This document shows positions 1-9,300 of a stretch of DNA of 64,000 nt, one piece after another. The position numbers were made by a program, and so were the translations under genes. Source of the DNA: Acetobacter okinawensis (GTDB lineage: Bacteria; Pseudomonadota; Alphaproteobacteria; Acetobacterales; Acetobacteraceae). Within the stretch, counting starts at the first letter, position 1. The number at the start of each line of letters is the position of its first letter. The DNA lies in contig NZ_JOPJ01000020.1 in NCBI RefSeq assembly GCF_002153655.1, positions 52,721-116,720 on the forward strand. Direction: 5' to 3'. Under the pieces are notes generated by a model. It was given only the letters and a program-made list of their open reading frames with translations, ran no database searches and was not told where the DNA came from.

Positions 1-2
1 TT

Positions 3-221
3 CTGCGCAGCCTTGGCGTGGGGCAGCTTGACCTGCTGACCAACAACCCCGACAAGGTGCGCGCGCTGGAGAGCCAGGGCTTTGTGGTACGGCGCAGGCT
101 GGGGCTGGAAATTCCGGCCAACACCTTCAACCGCGCCTATCTGCACGCCAAGCGCCAGCGTATGGGTCACCACCTGAGCTGTGATTCGCCCCAGCCCGCC
201 ATGCACACGGTCCCGGCCTGA
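3..221 (+). CDS. ribBA: RibBA/RibA C-terminal fragment (GTP cyclohydrolase II)
   Basis: Only the last 73 codons lie in the window; the gene enters from the left edge and ends at TGA 219-221. The visible protein reads LRSLGVGQLDLLTNNPDKV and continues with a stretch about a G-F-x-V strand. This is the typical end of the GTP cyclohydrolase II domain (LLTNNPxK motif), which opens GTP to the first riboflavin precursor in the cytoplasm. In alphaproteobacteria this domain is usually fused behind 3,4-dihydroxy-2-butanone 4-phosphate synthase, hence ribBA, but the N-terminal part cannot be seen. The next gene is ribH, about 45 bp downstream, which supports a riboflavin operon. The identification is secure; whether it is RibA alone or RibBA is inferred. 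Confidence 0.85.
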   Translation: MRSLGVGQLDLLTNNPDKVRALESQGFVVRRRLGLEIPANTFNRAYLHAKRQRMGHHLSCDSPQPAMHTVPA

Positions 222-265
222 TCTGTTTTACAAGACCACGCGTTTTAACAAGGATAACATGACTT

Positions 266-754
266 ATGGGTACACGTTCCCCCGTTACTCTGCCTGACCT
301 CAAGGCACTTTCCCCGGCTCCGCGTCTGGCGCTGGTCGTCAGCCGGTTTAATGAGACAGTGACCGGCGGGCTGCGTGATGGCGCCATTGCATGGCTGGGT
401 GAGCACGGTATTGCCGTAACACCGGGCGATGTGTTTGCAGCCCCCGGCGCGTTTGAAATGCCCCTGCTTGCACAGGCACTGGCCAAAAGCGGACGGTATG
501 AAGGGGTGATCTGCCTGGGCTGTGTGGTCAAGGGCGATACCGCGCATTTTGAGTTCATCAGCCTTGGGGCGACCATGGGCATCATTCAGGCAAGCCTTGC
601 TACGGAAGTGCCGGTCGCATTTGGTATTTTGACAACCTATACAGAAGAACAGGCCACTGTGCGTTCTTCGGATGATGTGCATAATAAAGGGCGTGAAGCC
701 GCTGCGGCCTGTGTGGAATCCCTTGCGCTGCTCCGCCAGATCAGGGAGGGATAA
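266..754 (+). CDS. ribH: 6,7-dimethyl-8-ribityllumazine synthase
   Basis: The 162-residue protein is the usual length for lumazine synthase, which condenses 5-amino-6-ribitylaminouracil with 3,4-dihydroxy-2-butanone 4-phosphate, the penultimate step of riboflavin synthesis. Visible family motifs are SRFN (residues 26-29), PGAFEMP (60-66) and KGDTAHFEF (89-97), whose His94 corresponds to the general acid/base histidine. The start at 266 has an AAGG about 12 nt upstream; an earlier out-of-frame ATG at 259 is not used. It follows ribBA directly and reads in the same direction, so the two are probably cotranscribed. Downstream genes switch to hopanoid transport after a 56-bp gap. Confidence 0.96.
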   Translation: MGTRSPVTLPDLKALSPAPRLALVVSRFNETVTGGLRDGAIAWLGEHGIAVTPGDVFAAPGAFEMPLLAQALAKSGRYEGVICLGCVVKGDTAHFEFISLGATMGIIQASLATEVPVAFGILTTYTEEQATVRSSDDVHNKGREAAAACVESLALLRQIREG

Positions 755-810
755 AAACAGGCATCACAGGCCAGCATGGCGCAGCCTCGGGCAGAAAATG
801 GGGAGACCGC

Positions 811-1821
811 ATGAAGCGTATCACTCTTGTCGCCGGTGTTCTGGGGCTGGGCCTTACGGTATGGATGCTCTCGCGCTTTGGCGCGCAGGCTATTTTTGCA
901 CTGGTCATGACGGGCGGCTGGGGAATCCTTGCCGCCATTGTTTTTCATAGCGTTCAGGTCTCTCTTTCCGCGCAGGCGTGGCGTATTATCGCGCGGCGTG
1001 ACCTTGCCCCCCATCTACCCTTGCGGGATTTTTTCATGCTCCGCTGTGTGCGTGAGGGGGTGAACAACCTGCTCCCCGTCGCGCAGGTGGGGGGCGAGGT
1101 TGTTGCCAGCCGCCTGCTGGGCCAGCGTGGTCTGGGTTTGCGCCGTGCTGCGGCCGCTACCATTTGTGACCTGACACTCGAACTGCTCAGTCAGGTGCTG
1201 TTCACGGTCTCGGGGCTGTTGTTGCTGCTGGCTCTTGTGCGGCGTTCGGCAGTGACCGACCGGCTGCTGGAGAGCGCTCTGGTGCTGGCGGTTGTGGGTG
1301 TGGCCGTGTTTGCCAGCCAGTGGCTTGGCGCTGTGGCTGTGGTGGAAAAACTGCTCGAGCGTATAGCCTCCCATCTGGGTTGGGGTGGGGTAGAGGGTAT
1401 TCGGGGCATCCATCAGGAGGTGCTTGGCCTTTACAAGACCCGCCGCAATGCCGTGACCAGCCTGCTCCTCCAGTTTTCGGCTTGGGCGCTGGGGGCCGTG
1501 GAGGTCTGCCTGATCCTGCATTTTATGGGCCATGACTGCTCGTTGGCGACTGGCTTTGTGATTGAAGGTGTGGGGGAGGCTGCCAAATCCGCAGGGTTTG
1601 CCGTACCCGGCGCGCTTGGTGTGTCAGAGGGGGGGTATATGGTTGTGGGCGGGCTGTTTGGCATTGCCCCCCCTGTTGCCATTGCGCTCTCTCTGATCAA
1701 ACGCCTGCGTGAAATTGCTTGGGGCGTGCCCTCGCTGCTGTTGTGGCAATGGCTGGAGCACGCATGGCCCGGCCATGGTAATGGCGCGGAAAAATCCCAT
1801 TTTCCTCACTCCGGGCGATAA
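811..1821 (+). CDS. hpnL: HpnL-type flippase-like membrane protein (hopanoid-associated)
   Basis: This 336-residue polytopic membrane protein has multiple hydrophobic segments (first at about residues 5-45, then near 125-185 and 210-300). It carries the WxxxxARR/G-EGVxNLLPVAQVGGE pattern of the lysylphosphatidylglycerol synthetase transmembrane family (UPF0104). Within that family, members placed directly before hpnN are called HpnL and are associated with hopanoid biosynthesis; the molecular role is not established, and a lipid flippase-like function is an inference. The ATG at 811 has GGGGAGA eight bases upstream. The neighbour downstream is hpnN, which is the main argument for this symbol. 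Confidence is high for the family and moderate for HpnL itself. Confidence 0.8.
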   Translation: MKRITLVAGVLGLGLTVWMLSRFGAQAIFALVMTGGWGILAAIVFHSVQVSLSAQAWRIIARRDLAPHLPLRDFFMLRCVREGVNNLLPVAQVGGEVVASRLLGQRGLGLRRAAAATICDLTLELLSQVLFTVSGLLLLLALVRRSAVTDRLLESALVLAVVGVAVFASQWLGAVAVVEKLLERIASHLGWGGVEGIRGIHQEVLGLYKTRRNAVTSLLLQFSAWALGAVEVCLILHFMGHDCSLATGFVIEGVGEAAKSAGFAVPGALGVSEGGYMVVGGLFGIAPPVAIALSLIKRLREIAWGVPSLLLWQWLEHAWPGHGNGAEKSHFPHSGR

Positions 1822-1930
1822 AAGATAGAGTGCTCTGCCACATCGTCACTTGCATCGTGCCAAGCTGTTGGGCAAACCAAGGCGGTTTTGTGCCTGACGC
1901 CATGGCTTTTCTAGGATCTTGTCGGTTATC

Positions 1931-4525
1931 ATGCTTTTTGCACCCATAGGTCGTTTTATCACCCTTTGTGCGCGCCATGCTTGGCTGGTCGTGGCACTTT
2001 TTTGCGTGTTGTCCGGCGCGTGCGTTTATGCGGGCATGACCCAGCTTGGCGTCACCACGGATACGAGCAAAATGCTCTCCCCCCGTCTGGCATGGAAGCA
2101 GCGTTCCGACGAGATGGCCCGCCTGTTCCCCCAGAAGGAAAACCTGCTGGTTGCGGTGGTGGAAGCCGACCTGCCCGAAGAAGGGCAGGAGACCGCCCGC
2201 CAACTGGCAGAAAAGCTGGCAGCCGATCACCAGCACTTTGCTTTTGCCAACAGGCCGGATGCCAACCCCTACCTTGAGCGTAACGGGCTTATGTTCCTTG
2301 AGCCCAAACCGCTTGCTGGCATTCTTAACGACACAATTGCCGCCCAGCCGTTTTTGTCCGCTCTTGCGCAGGACCCTTCCGCCCGTGGGCTGTTTGGCGC
2401 GCTCTCGCTTATTGCGCAGGGGGTCAAGCAGGGAGAGGCCAATCTGGCAGGTTTTCAGGCGCCACTCACTGGCTTTGCCAACACGTTGGAAAAAGCAGCA
2501 GACGGGCAGGCAAGCCCCATGTCCTGGCAGCGCCTGCTGGGTGGGCAGTTGTCCGACCTTGCTGGGCGTTACCAGTTTGTCATTACCCAGCCCGTGCTTG
2601 ATTATGGCTCCTTCCAGCCCGGTGGTGCGGCAACGGATGCCATGCTTGGGGTAATTAAAGACCTTGAGTTCGTGCGCAGTGGTCACGCCAAGGTCCATCT
2701 GACCGGGCAGGTGCAACTAGATGATGAAGAGTTTGCCACCGTGGCCGAGGGCATGGTGGCGGGGCTTGTGGGTTCCTTGCTGCTGGTCACGCTATGGCTG
2801 ACGCTTGCGGTCCGCTCATGGCGCGTGGTGCTGCCCATTGTTGTCACGCTGGTTGTGGGGCTTTTGCTGACCACAGGCTTTGCCGCAGTGGCTGTGGGTA
2901 CGCTCAACCTTATTTCTGTTGCCTTTGCGATCCTGTTTGTGGGGATTGCGGTGGACTTTGCCATCCAGTTTTCCGTGCGTTTTCGTGCACAAAGCCCCGA
3001 GGCTGCGGGCAGGGAAGGCATGTACGAAGCCCTGCGCATGACAGGGGAGGAAACGGGGCACCAGATTCTGGTTGCCGCTCTGGCGACTTCGGCCGGTTTT
3101 CTGGCGTTTACGCCTACCGCCTTTCTGGGTGTGGCGCAGTTGGGGCTTATTGCGGGCATTGGCATGCTGGTGGCGTTTGTGTGCACCACCACCTTGCTGC
3201 CTGCGCTGCTGTGCATCTGCCGCCCACCGTTGAACTGCCCCAGCATGGGCTATGCATGGATGAAGCCGGTGGATGCCCAGATCCGGCACCACCGCAAATG
3301 GCTTCTGGCCTTTTTTGGTGTGGTGGCGGTTATCGGGCTGGCGCTGGTGCCATCCTTGCAGTTTGACGGCGACCCGCTGCACACCAAAAACCCCAACTCC
3401 GAGGGCATGCGTGCCCTGAGCCTGCTGATTGATAACCCTCAGACATCTCCTTACAGTGCGGAACTGCTGGTGAAATCGCTTGCAGACGCCCAGAAGGAGG
3501 CCGACCGTCTGGACGAATTGCCCGATGTGCATGACGTCATGTGGCTTGGGTCATATGTGCCCACGCAGCAGCCAGAAAAACTCGCGCTTATTCAGGATGC
3601 AGCCTCCATGCTGCTCCCCACCCTGATTGTGCCCAACCCCAAACCGGCCCCGGATGCAGCAGCCCTGCGGACATCGGCCGCCAGCACAGCAGCAGCGCTG
3701 GCAGACGTGCTGGACAAGCTGCCTGCCAACGACCCGCTACGCCGCATTCAGGCAGCTCTCGCCCGTCTGTCCACAGCATCGGACGAGCGGGTGCTGGCTG
3801 CCAACACGGCTCTTGTGCGCTTTTTGCCGCCAGAACTGGCGCAACTGCGGACCATGCTACAGGCTGGTCCGGTGAGCATTCATGATGTGCCGCCGAGCAT
3901 TGCAAACGACTATCTGCTACCCGATGGCCGCGCTCTGGTTGAAGTGCACCCCAAAGGGGTGATGAGCAGCTCTGGTGCTTTGCGCAAGTTTGTCGGGTCC
4001 TTGCAAAAGATCGAGCCGGACATGGCCGGCACGGCGGTGGATATTGTGGAGAGTGCCCGCTCCATTGTGCGCGCGTTTGAGCAGGCGGCGGGTGCGGCGG
4101 TGGTCATGATCGCCATTATCCTCATCATCGCGCTGCGCAGGGTCAAGGATATGGCGCTTGTGCTGGCGCCGCTGCTGCTTTCTGCACTGATGACGGTCAT
4201 TCTGGTTGTGCTGCTGCCCGAAACCCTGAACTTTGCTAATATTATTGCGCTACCCCTGCTGCTGGGGGTTGGCGTGTCCTTTAACATCTATTTTGTTATG
4301 AACTGGCGTGATGGGGTTAAATCTCCGCTGGCGTCCCCCACGGCGCGGGCGGTGCTGTTTTCTGCCCTGACCACGGGTACGGCCTTTGGCTCTCTAGCGC
4401 TCTCTCACCACCCCGGTACGGCCAGCATGGGGCGTCTGCTGCTGCTCTCGCTGGCCTGCACACTGTTGGGCACACTGGTGTTCGTACCGGCTCTGCTGCC
4501 CAAACGGGCGGAGGATGATGTCTGA
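1931..4525 (+). CDS. hpnN: HpnN hopanoid RND transporter (MMPL family)
   Basis: The protein of about 864 residues has the RND/MMPL layout: a first membrane helix, a large periplasmic loop, a helix bundle, then a second copy of the same arrangement. HpnN moves hopanoids from the inner to the outer membrane and supports envelope stability. The first membrane repeat carries VGIAVDFAIQF with an intramembrane aspartate. The equivalent place in the second repeat reads VGVSFNIYFV, with asparagine. The reading frame is open to a TTG at 1919, but ATG 1931 begins a normal cytoplasmic N-terminus (MLFAPIGRFITL), so I prefer it. The gene follows hpnL and ends 48 bp before a strong terminator. Confidence 0.88.
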   Translation: MLFAPIGRFITLCARHAWLVVALFCVLSGACVYAGMTQLGVTTDTSKMLSPRLAWKQRSDEMARLFPQKENLLVAVVEADLPEEGQETARQLAEKLAADHQHFAFANRPDANPYLERNGLMFLEPKPLAGILNDTIAAQPFLSALAQDPSARGLFGALSLIAQGVKQGEANLAGFQAPLTGFANTLEKAADGQASPMSWQRLLGGQLSDLAGRYQFVITQPVLDYGSFQPGGAATDAMLGVIKDLEFVRSGHAKVHLTGQVQLDDEEFATVAEGMVAGLVGSLLLVTLWLTLAVRSWRVVLPIVVTLVVGLLLTTGFAAVAVGTLNLISVAFAILFVGIAVDFAIQFSVRFRAQSPEAAGREGMYEALRMTGEETGHQILVAALATSAGFLAFTPTAFLGVAQLGLIAGIGMLVAFVCTTTLLPALLCICRPPLNCPSMGYAWMKPVDAQIRHHRKWLLAFFGVVAVIGLALVPSLQFDGDPLHTKNPNSEGMRALSLLIDNPQTSPYSAELLVKSLADAQKEADRLDELPDVHDVMWLGSYVPTQQPEKLALIQDAASMLLPTLIVPNPKPAPDAAALRTSAASTAAALADVLDKLPANDPLRRIQAALARLSTASDERVLAANTALVRFLPPELAQLRTMLQAGPVSIHDVPPSIANDYLLPDGRALVEVHPKGVMSSSGALRKFVGSLQKIEPDMAGTAVDIVESARSIVRAFEQAAGAAVVMIAIILIIALRRVKDMALVLAPLLLSALMTVILVVLLPETLNFANIIALPLLLGVGVSFNIYFVMNWRDGVKSPLASPTARAVLFSALTTGTAFGSLALSHHPGTASMGRLLLLSLACTLLGTLVFVPALLPKRAEDDV

Positions 4526-4573
4526 CCCCTGATGCACTATCGGGCGTGATCGCGGCCCGACACTTTGGGTATA

Positions 4574-4607
4574 AAAAAACCTCCCCGGATTTTCGGGGAG
4601 GTTTTTT
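4574..4607. terminator. Bidirectional intrinsic terminator
   Basis: A hairpin with arms AAAAAACCTCCCC and GGGGAGGTTTTTT around a short loop sits between the convergent hpnN and sulfide:quinone reductase genes. The A-run and T-run make it usable from both sides. Confidence 0.92.
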
Positions 4608-4660
4608 ATTGTCCGCCATTTCTGCCACACAGGGGGTAACCCCCGTGCGGCAAAGCAGTG

Positions 4661-5920
4661 TCAGTTTTTGGACCAGTCAGGGTGGTGCGGCACTTCAATG
4701 TCGCGGCCCTTGAGCATCATATCCCAGTAAACGCGGGGGAATACGGTGGTTTTGAGGAACCACGCAAACCGGCTGGGCTTGCGCTGGTCGTAGGGGAAGC
4801 TGGGAGCGGGTTTGCCGCCATACAGGAACTCGGCCAGCACAATCTTGCCATAGGCAACGGTCAGCGGGCATGCGCCATATCCATCGTACTGTGCGCTGAG
4901 CGGGCGATTGTCGAGCGAGGCCAGAACATTGCGGACGACCACGGGGGTTTGTGCGCGGGCCGCCGCCATGGTTTTGGCGTTGGATGTGTTCATCACATCC
5001 CCAATGCCAAACACGGTCGGGTATTTGGCGTGCTGGAGTGTGGTGGCATTGACGTCCAGCCAGCCTGCGGCATCGGCCAGCGGGCTTTTTTTAACAAAAT
5101 CGGGGGCGCTCTGTGGTGGGGTTACATGGAGCATGTCAAACTCCCTGACCACTTTTGTCACCTTGCCATCCGGCCCGGTTACAGCAAAGGTTGCTTTGCG
5201 CTCGGGGCCGTTAACGGCAATCAGATTGTGTTTGTACTGTAGGTTGATGCCGTAATAATCTACCGCCTGTTGCAGTGCGGGGCGGAAGTAGGCCACACCA
5301 AACAGGGCGTCCCCCGCAAGGCAGAAGTCCACGCTGGTGCGGTTGAGTGTACCCTGCTTGCGCCAGTGGTCGGCAGCCAGATAGGCAATTTTTTGCGGAG
5401 CACCTGCGCATTTGATCGGCATGGGTGGCTGGGTAAACAAGGCGGTGCCACCGGCAAGGGACTGGATGCAGGTCCAGGTATATTCTACCGTATCCTTGGA
5501 GTAGTTGGAGCAGACGCCGTTGCGGCCCAGTGTTTCGCTCAGCCCTTCGATCTTGTCCCAGTCCAGTTGCAGGCCGGGGCAGACAATAAGGCGGCCATAG
5601 GCCACGGTGCGCCCGTCTGCCAGAGCAAGGGTGTTGTTGTCGGGGTCAAAGGTGCTGACGGCGGCACGTAGCCACACGCAGCCTTTGGGAATAAGCCCGC
5701 CTTCCTGCTCCAGCGTGTCACGCAGCTTCATCACCCCAGCACCCACAAGGGTCCAGCCCGGCTGGTAGGCGTGGGTGGTGGCAGGGTCAATAATGGCAAT
5801 ATCCAGTGTGGGGCGTTCGCGCAGCAGGCGTGACGCCACGGCAATGCCAGCCGACCCGCCGCCAACAATAACAATGGTGTGGCTGATATCGGCCGCCGTG
5901 CTGGGTGTTGTCTGGGTCAT
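4661..5920 (-). CDS. sqr: Type II sulfide:quinone oxidoreductase (FAD flavoprotein)
   Basis: The 419-residue flavoprotein begins with a Rossmann dinucleotide-binding motif IVGGGSAG (about residues 18-25) and ends with the amphipathic membrane-binding tail of the SQR family. Two cysteines placed as in type II SQR enzymes are visible: PIKCAG (Cys171) and YGACPL (Cys351). These would carry the persulfide during oxidation of sulfide to polysulfide with electrons passed to ubiquinone. The frame opens at 5983, but ATG 5920 has AAAGGGA about 12 nt upstream and gives a normal start, while the upstream extension runs into a palindrome. The gene is monocistronic and faces hpnN. Substrate is inferred from family motifs; another NAD(P)H/thiol oxidoreductase role is less likely. 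Confidence 0.85.
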   Translation of the reverse strand: MTQTTPSTAADISHTIVIVGGGSAGIAVASRLLRERPTLDIAIIDPATTHAYQPGWTLVGAGVMKLRDTLEQEGGLIPKGCVWLRAAVSTFDPDNNTLALADGRTVAYGRLIVCPGLQLDWDKIEGLSETLGRNGVCSNYSKDTVEYTWTCIQSLAGGTALFTQPPMPIKCAGAPQKIAYLAADHWRKQGTLNRTSVDFCLAGDALFGVAYFRPALQQAVDYYGINLQYKHNLIAVNGPERKATFAVTGPDGKVTKVVREFDMLHVTPPQSAPDFVKKSPLADAAGWLDVNATTLQHAKYPTVFGIGDVMNTSNAKTMAAARAQTPVVVRNVLASLDNRPLSAQYDGYGACPLTVAYGKIVLAEFLYGGKPAPSFPYDQRKPSRFAWFLKTTVFPRVYWDMMLKGRDIEVPHHPDWSKN

Positions 5921-5974
5921 GGATACGGGGTCCCTTTCTGGTCTGCCTTGAATTATGCGTGACACTATTCCAAA

Positions 5975-6009
5975 CACTGACAATTAAATAAAGTATTTAA
6001 TTGTCAGTG
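5975..6009. promoter_or_regulatory. Perfect 16-bp-arm palindrome upstream of sqr (operator candidate)
   Basis: CACTGACAATTAAATA (5975-5990), spacer AAG, and its exact reverse complement (5994-6009) lie 55 bp upstream of the sqr start and 20 bp past the stop of the DUF3297 gene. The AT-rich centre and the lack of a T-run argue against a classical terminator. A binding site for a sulfide- or redox-responsive repressor of sqr is the natural reading, but no regulator gene is adjacent. Confidence 0.6.
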
Positions 6010-6029
6010 CGCCATGTTCTGGCGGCAGG

Positions 6030-6266
6030 TCAGTCTTTAAGCCAGACTTCAACCGGGCCGTTCAGCTTCATGGTCAGGGCGTTGCCACGACGGTCAACGG
6101 TTTTGCCAACAGCCACGCGGACCCAGCCTTCGCTGACGCAGTATTCCTCAACATTGGTTTTTTCCACGCCCTTAAAGCGCACGCCAACGCCACGTTCGAG
6201 CAGGGCTTCGTTGTAGAATTCGCTGTTCGGGTTGACGGAGAGACGGTCAGGCATTGCATCGGACAT
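6030..6266 (-). CDS. DUF3297 family protein
   Basis: This 78-residue soluble protein shows the conserved DUF3297 sequence: MPDRLSVNP near the start, RGVGVRFKGVEKTNVEEYC in the middle and WVRVAVGKTVDRRGN before the C-terminus. The family is small, widespread in proteobacteria and of unknown function; no catalytic residues are evident. ATG 6266 is preceded by GGAAG about 11 nt upstream, and a longer frame starting upstream is not protein-like. It lies between the RND pump gene (same strand, 83 bp upstream) and sqr. It is probably its own small transcription unit or the tail of the efflux operon. Family assignment is firm; function is unknown. Confidence 0.85.
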   Translation of the reverse strand: MSDAMPDRLSVNPNSEFYNEALLERGVGVRFKGVEKTNVEEYCVSEGWVRVAVGKTVDRRGNALTMKLNGPVEVWLKD

Positions 6267-6349
6267 AACAGAAACTTCCTTGGTAAAATGGGTGTTCGAA
6301 CCGTGTTTTAAAAGCTTTTGAGCAGAAAGGCCATGCAGGCTGAACCGCG

Positions 6350-9300
6350 TTATGGCGCGGTATTGGGCCGTGCCGGGCTTCTGCGTGCCAGCCTGCGCTG
6401 GAGCCATACCCTGCTTTTGTGCCCAAAAGCTGCCAGCCTGTGCATGAGCAGATAGACAACAGGTGTGGAATACAGGGTGAGCAACTGGCTGGTTGCCAGC
6501 CCGCCCAGAATGGCAATGCCCAGTGGCAGGCGCAGTTCTGCCCCGTAGCCGTGGCCCACAATCATGGGTATGGCGGCAAAGGCCGCAGCCATGGTGGTCA
6601 TGAGAATGGGGCGGAAGCGGGTCAGGCACGCCGCTTTTATGGCGTCATGCGGGCTCAGGCTCTGGCTGCGTTCGGCATTGAGTGCAAAGTCGATCATCAG
6701 GATGGCGTTTTTCTTTACAATCCCGACCAGCATGATCACCGCAATCATGCTGATAAGCGAGAACGGCTGGCCAGACAGCCACAAGGTCAGCACCGCGCCA
6801 AAAGCGGCGGAGGGCAGGGTGGAGAGAATGGTCAGCGGCTGGATGTAGCTTTCGTATAAAATGCCGAGCGTGATGTACATGGTGGCAATGGCGGCCACAA
6901 ACACCAGTGCCTCGTTCACCAGATTTTTGTGCAGGTCGCCTGCCTCGCCCGAAAAATCACCTTTCAGGCTTTCGGGCGCATGCAGGTCACGCATGGTTTT
7001 GCGGATTTCGGCTTCCGCATCACTTATGGAGTGGCCGGGGCTCAGGTCAAAGGAGAGTGCGCCGGAGACAAAACCGTTCTCGTGGCTGACCTGGAGCGGG
7101 GTTGGCGCGCTGACAATGCGCGAGAGCGTGGGCAGGGGCACCATGGTTTCCGCCGTGGCGGAAACGGCGGAGCCGTTGGATGCGCCCGCTCCCCCGCCTG
7201 CCAGCCGGTTGGCAATGGCGTTGCGGAAGGATTGCTTGGACAGGTTGTCGCTGCGCGCATCTGTGGAATCGGTAGTGTTGCGTACCCGTATGGTGTTGGA
7301 GGCCACAGCCCCCGATGCCGTGCCGCCAGCGGTGGACACCCAGAGGCTCTTGAGCATTTCCGGGTTATCGCGGAACTGTTTTTGCACTTCCATGATCACG
7401 TAATAGGTGGTGAGCGGGGTGGAAATGCTCGATGCCGTGCGCTGGCCGTACGCATCGTACAGGGCATTGCCAATCAACTGCGGGGTGATCTGGTAGCGCG
7501 CTGCGTTGTCACGGTTGATGTGTACGTGCAGCGCCATGCCATGCCCCACCGTGTGACTGCTGACCCCGCTCAGGATACGGCTGTTGCGCAGGGCCTCGGT
7601 CATGCGGGGGACCCACTGGTCAATATCGGCTTCGTTTTCGCTCCGAAAAACAAAGCTGTACGCACCTTCATGTACACGCTGGCCACCGCCGTTAATATCG
7701 CCCGCGTTGGAAATGCTGGTGCTCAGCCCCGGTATGTCGCTTACAGCCTGCTGGATATGGGCGGCAATGGCCTCCGGTGTCTGGCTGCGCTGCCCTTTGG
7801 GTTTGAGCTGGGCATACACTTCCGCCTCGTTTGCCGCGTCCTCCCCGGTAAAGCCAATAACCCCCTCCACCCCCGGTGCCGCCTGCATGGCGTCAAGCAC
7901 CATACGTGTTTTGGCCGACATGGCGGAAAAGGAGGATGTCTGGTCCACGCTCAGGTAGCCTTGCAAAAGGGCTATGTCTTCTGCGGGCAAAATGGTTTTG
8001 GGAATAATGATAACCAGCCCGACGGTGGCGACAAGAGTGAGCGGGAGGGAGAGCAGGGTCAGCCACGGGTGGCGCAGTGCGCCATCGAGCGTGGTGCGGT
8101 AGAGGCGCATCATCCCGGCCAGTGCATAATCCGTACCATCGGCCAGCAGATGGGCCGCACGGACCAGCGGGTTGGCCGTTTTGGCGGTGGCTGGCTGGTC
8201 CGGGCCATGCACTTCCAGAAAATGCGCACACATCATCGGAGTGAGCGATATGGCCAGAAAAAACGATACCGAGACCGCTATGGTCAGGGTCATGGCAAAT
8301 TCAAAAAAGACCTTGCCCGCAACGCCCCCCATCAGCAGCAGCGGCAGAAAGACCGCAATCAGCGAAATGGTGATGGACAGGATGGTAAAGCCGATCTCCT
8401 GCGCGCCCTGCAAGGTGGCCTGCATGCGGCTCATGCCCTCTTCCATATGGCGGGCGATGTTTTCCACCACCACAATGGCGTCATCCACCACAAAGCCGGT
8501 GGCAATGGTCAGGGCCATGAGGGAGAGCGTGTCGAGCGAAAAGCCCAGCAGATGCATGAAGGCCAGAGACCCTGCGAGCGAGACAGGCACCGTAATGGCG
8601 GGAATAAAGGTGGAGCGCCAGCTCCGCAAAAATGCCAGAACCACCAGCACAACCAGCGCCACCGCACCCAGCAGGGTCTCCTGCGTGTCTTCCAGCGCTC
8701 CACGGATGGAGACCGAGCGGTCCGATACCAGCGTAAACGCCACATCCGCAGGCAGGGCATTGCGCAGGAGTGTGGCGCGCGCGCGTATGGCGTCTGTGAC
8801 CTCAATCACGTTGCTGCCCGGCTGGGCGCGGATAATGGCCAGCACGGCGGGCTGTTTGTTGAACCACCCTGCCGTGCGCTCATTCTGCGGGCCGGAGCGG
8901 ACAGTGGCCACACTGCTCAGCCGCACGGGCCGGTTGTTGCGGTACCCAATGACCAGATCACGGTACTGCTCGGGGCTGTGCGCCTGATCGTTGGTTTCAA
9001 GCGTCAGCCGTTGGCCCCCGGTTTCTATAAACCCTTTGGGAGTGTTGGCGTTGGCCGAGGCAAGGGCCGAGCGCACGTCTTCAAATCCGATGCCGTACTG
9101 GTAGAGTAGCTGGGGGTTGACCTCCACCCGGATGGCGGGTTTGTCCGAGCCCACAACATCCACCCAGCCAACCCCCTTGACCCCTGCCAGCATGGGTTTG
9201 AGGCGTGTCTCCCCAAGGTCGCGCAGGGCGGTTACGTTGCGGGTGGGGGAGCTGAGGGCGGCAACCATGATCGGGCTGTCCGACGGGTTGGCCTTGTAAT

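Noticed and set aside
6929..9109. 726-residue open frame on the plus strand inside the RND pump gene
   Set aside because: Antisense shadow of a well-supported RND gene; His/Gln/Gly-rich with no fold or domain.
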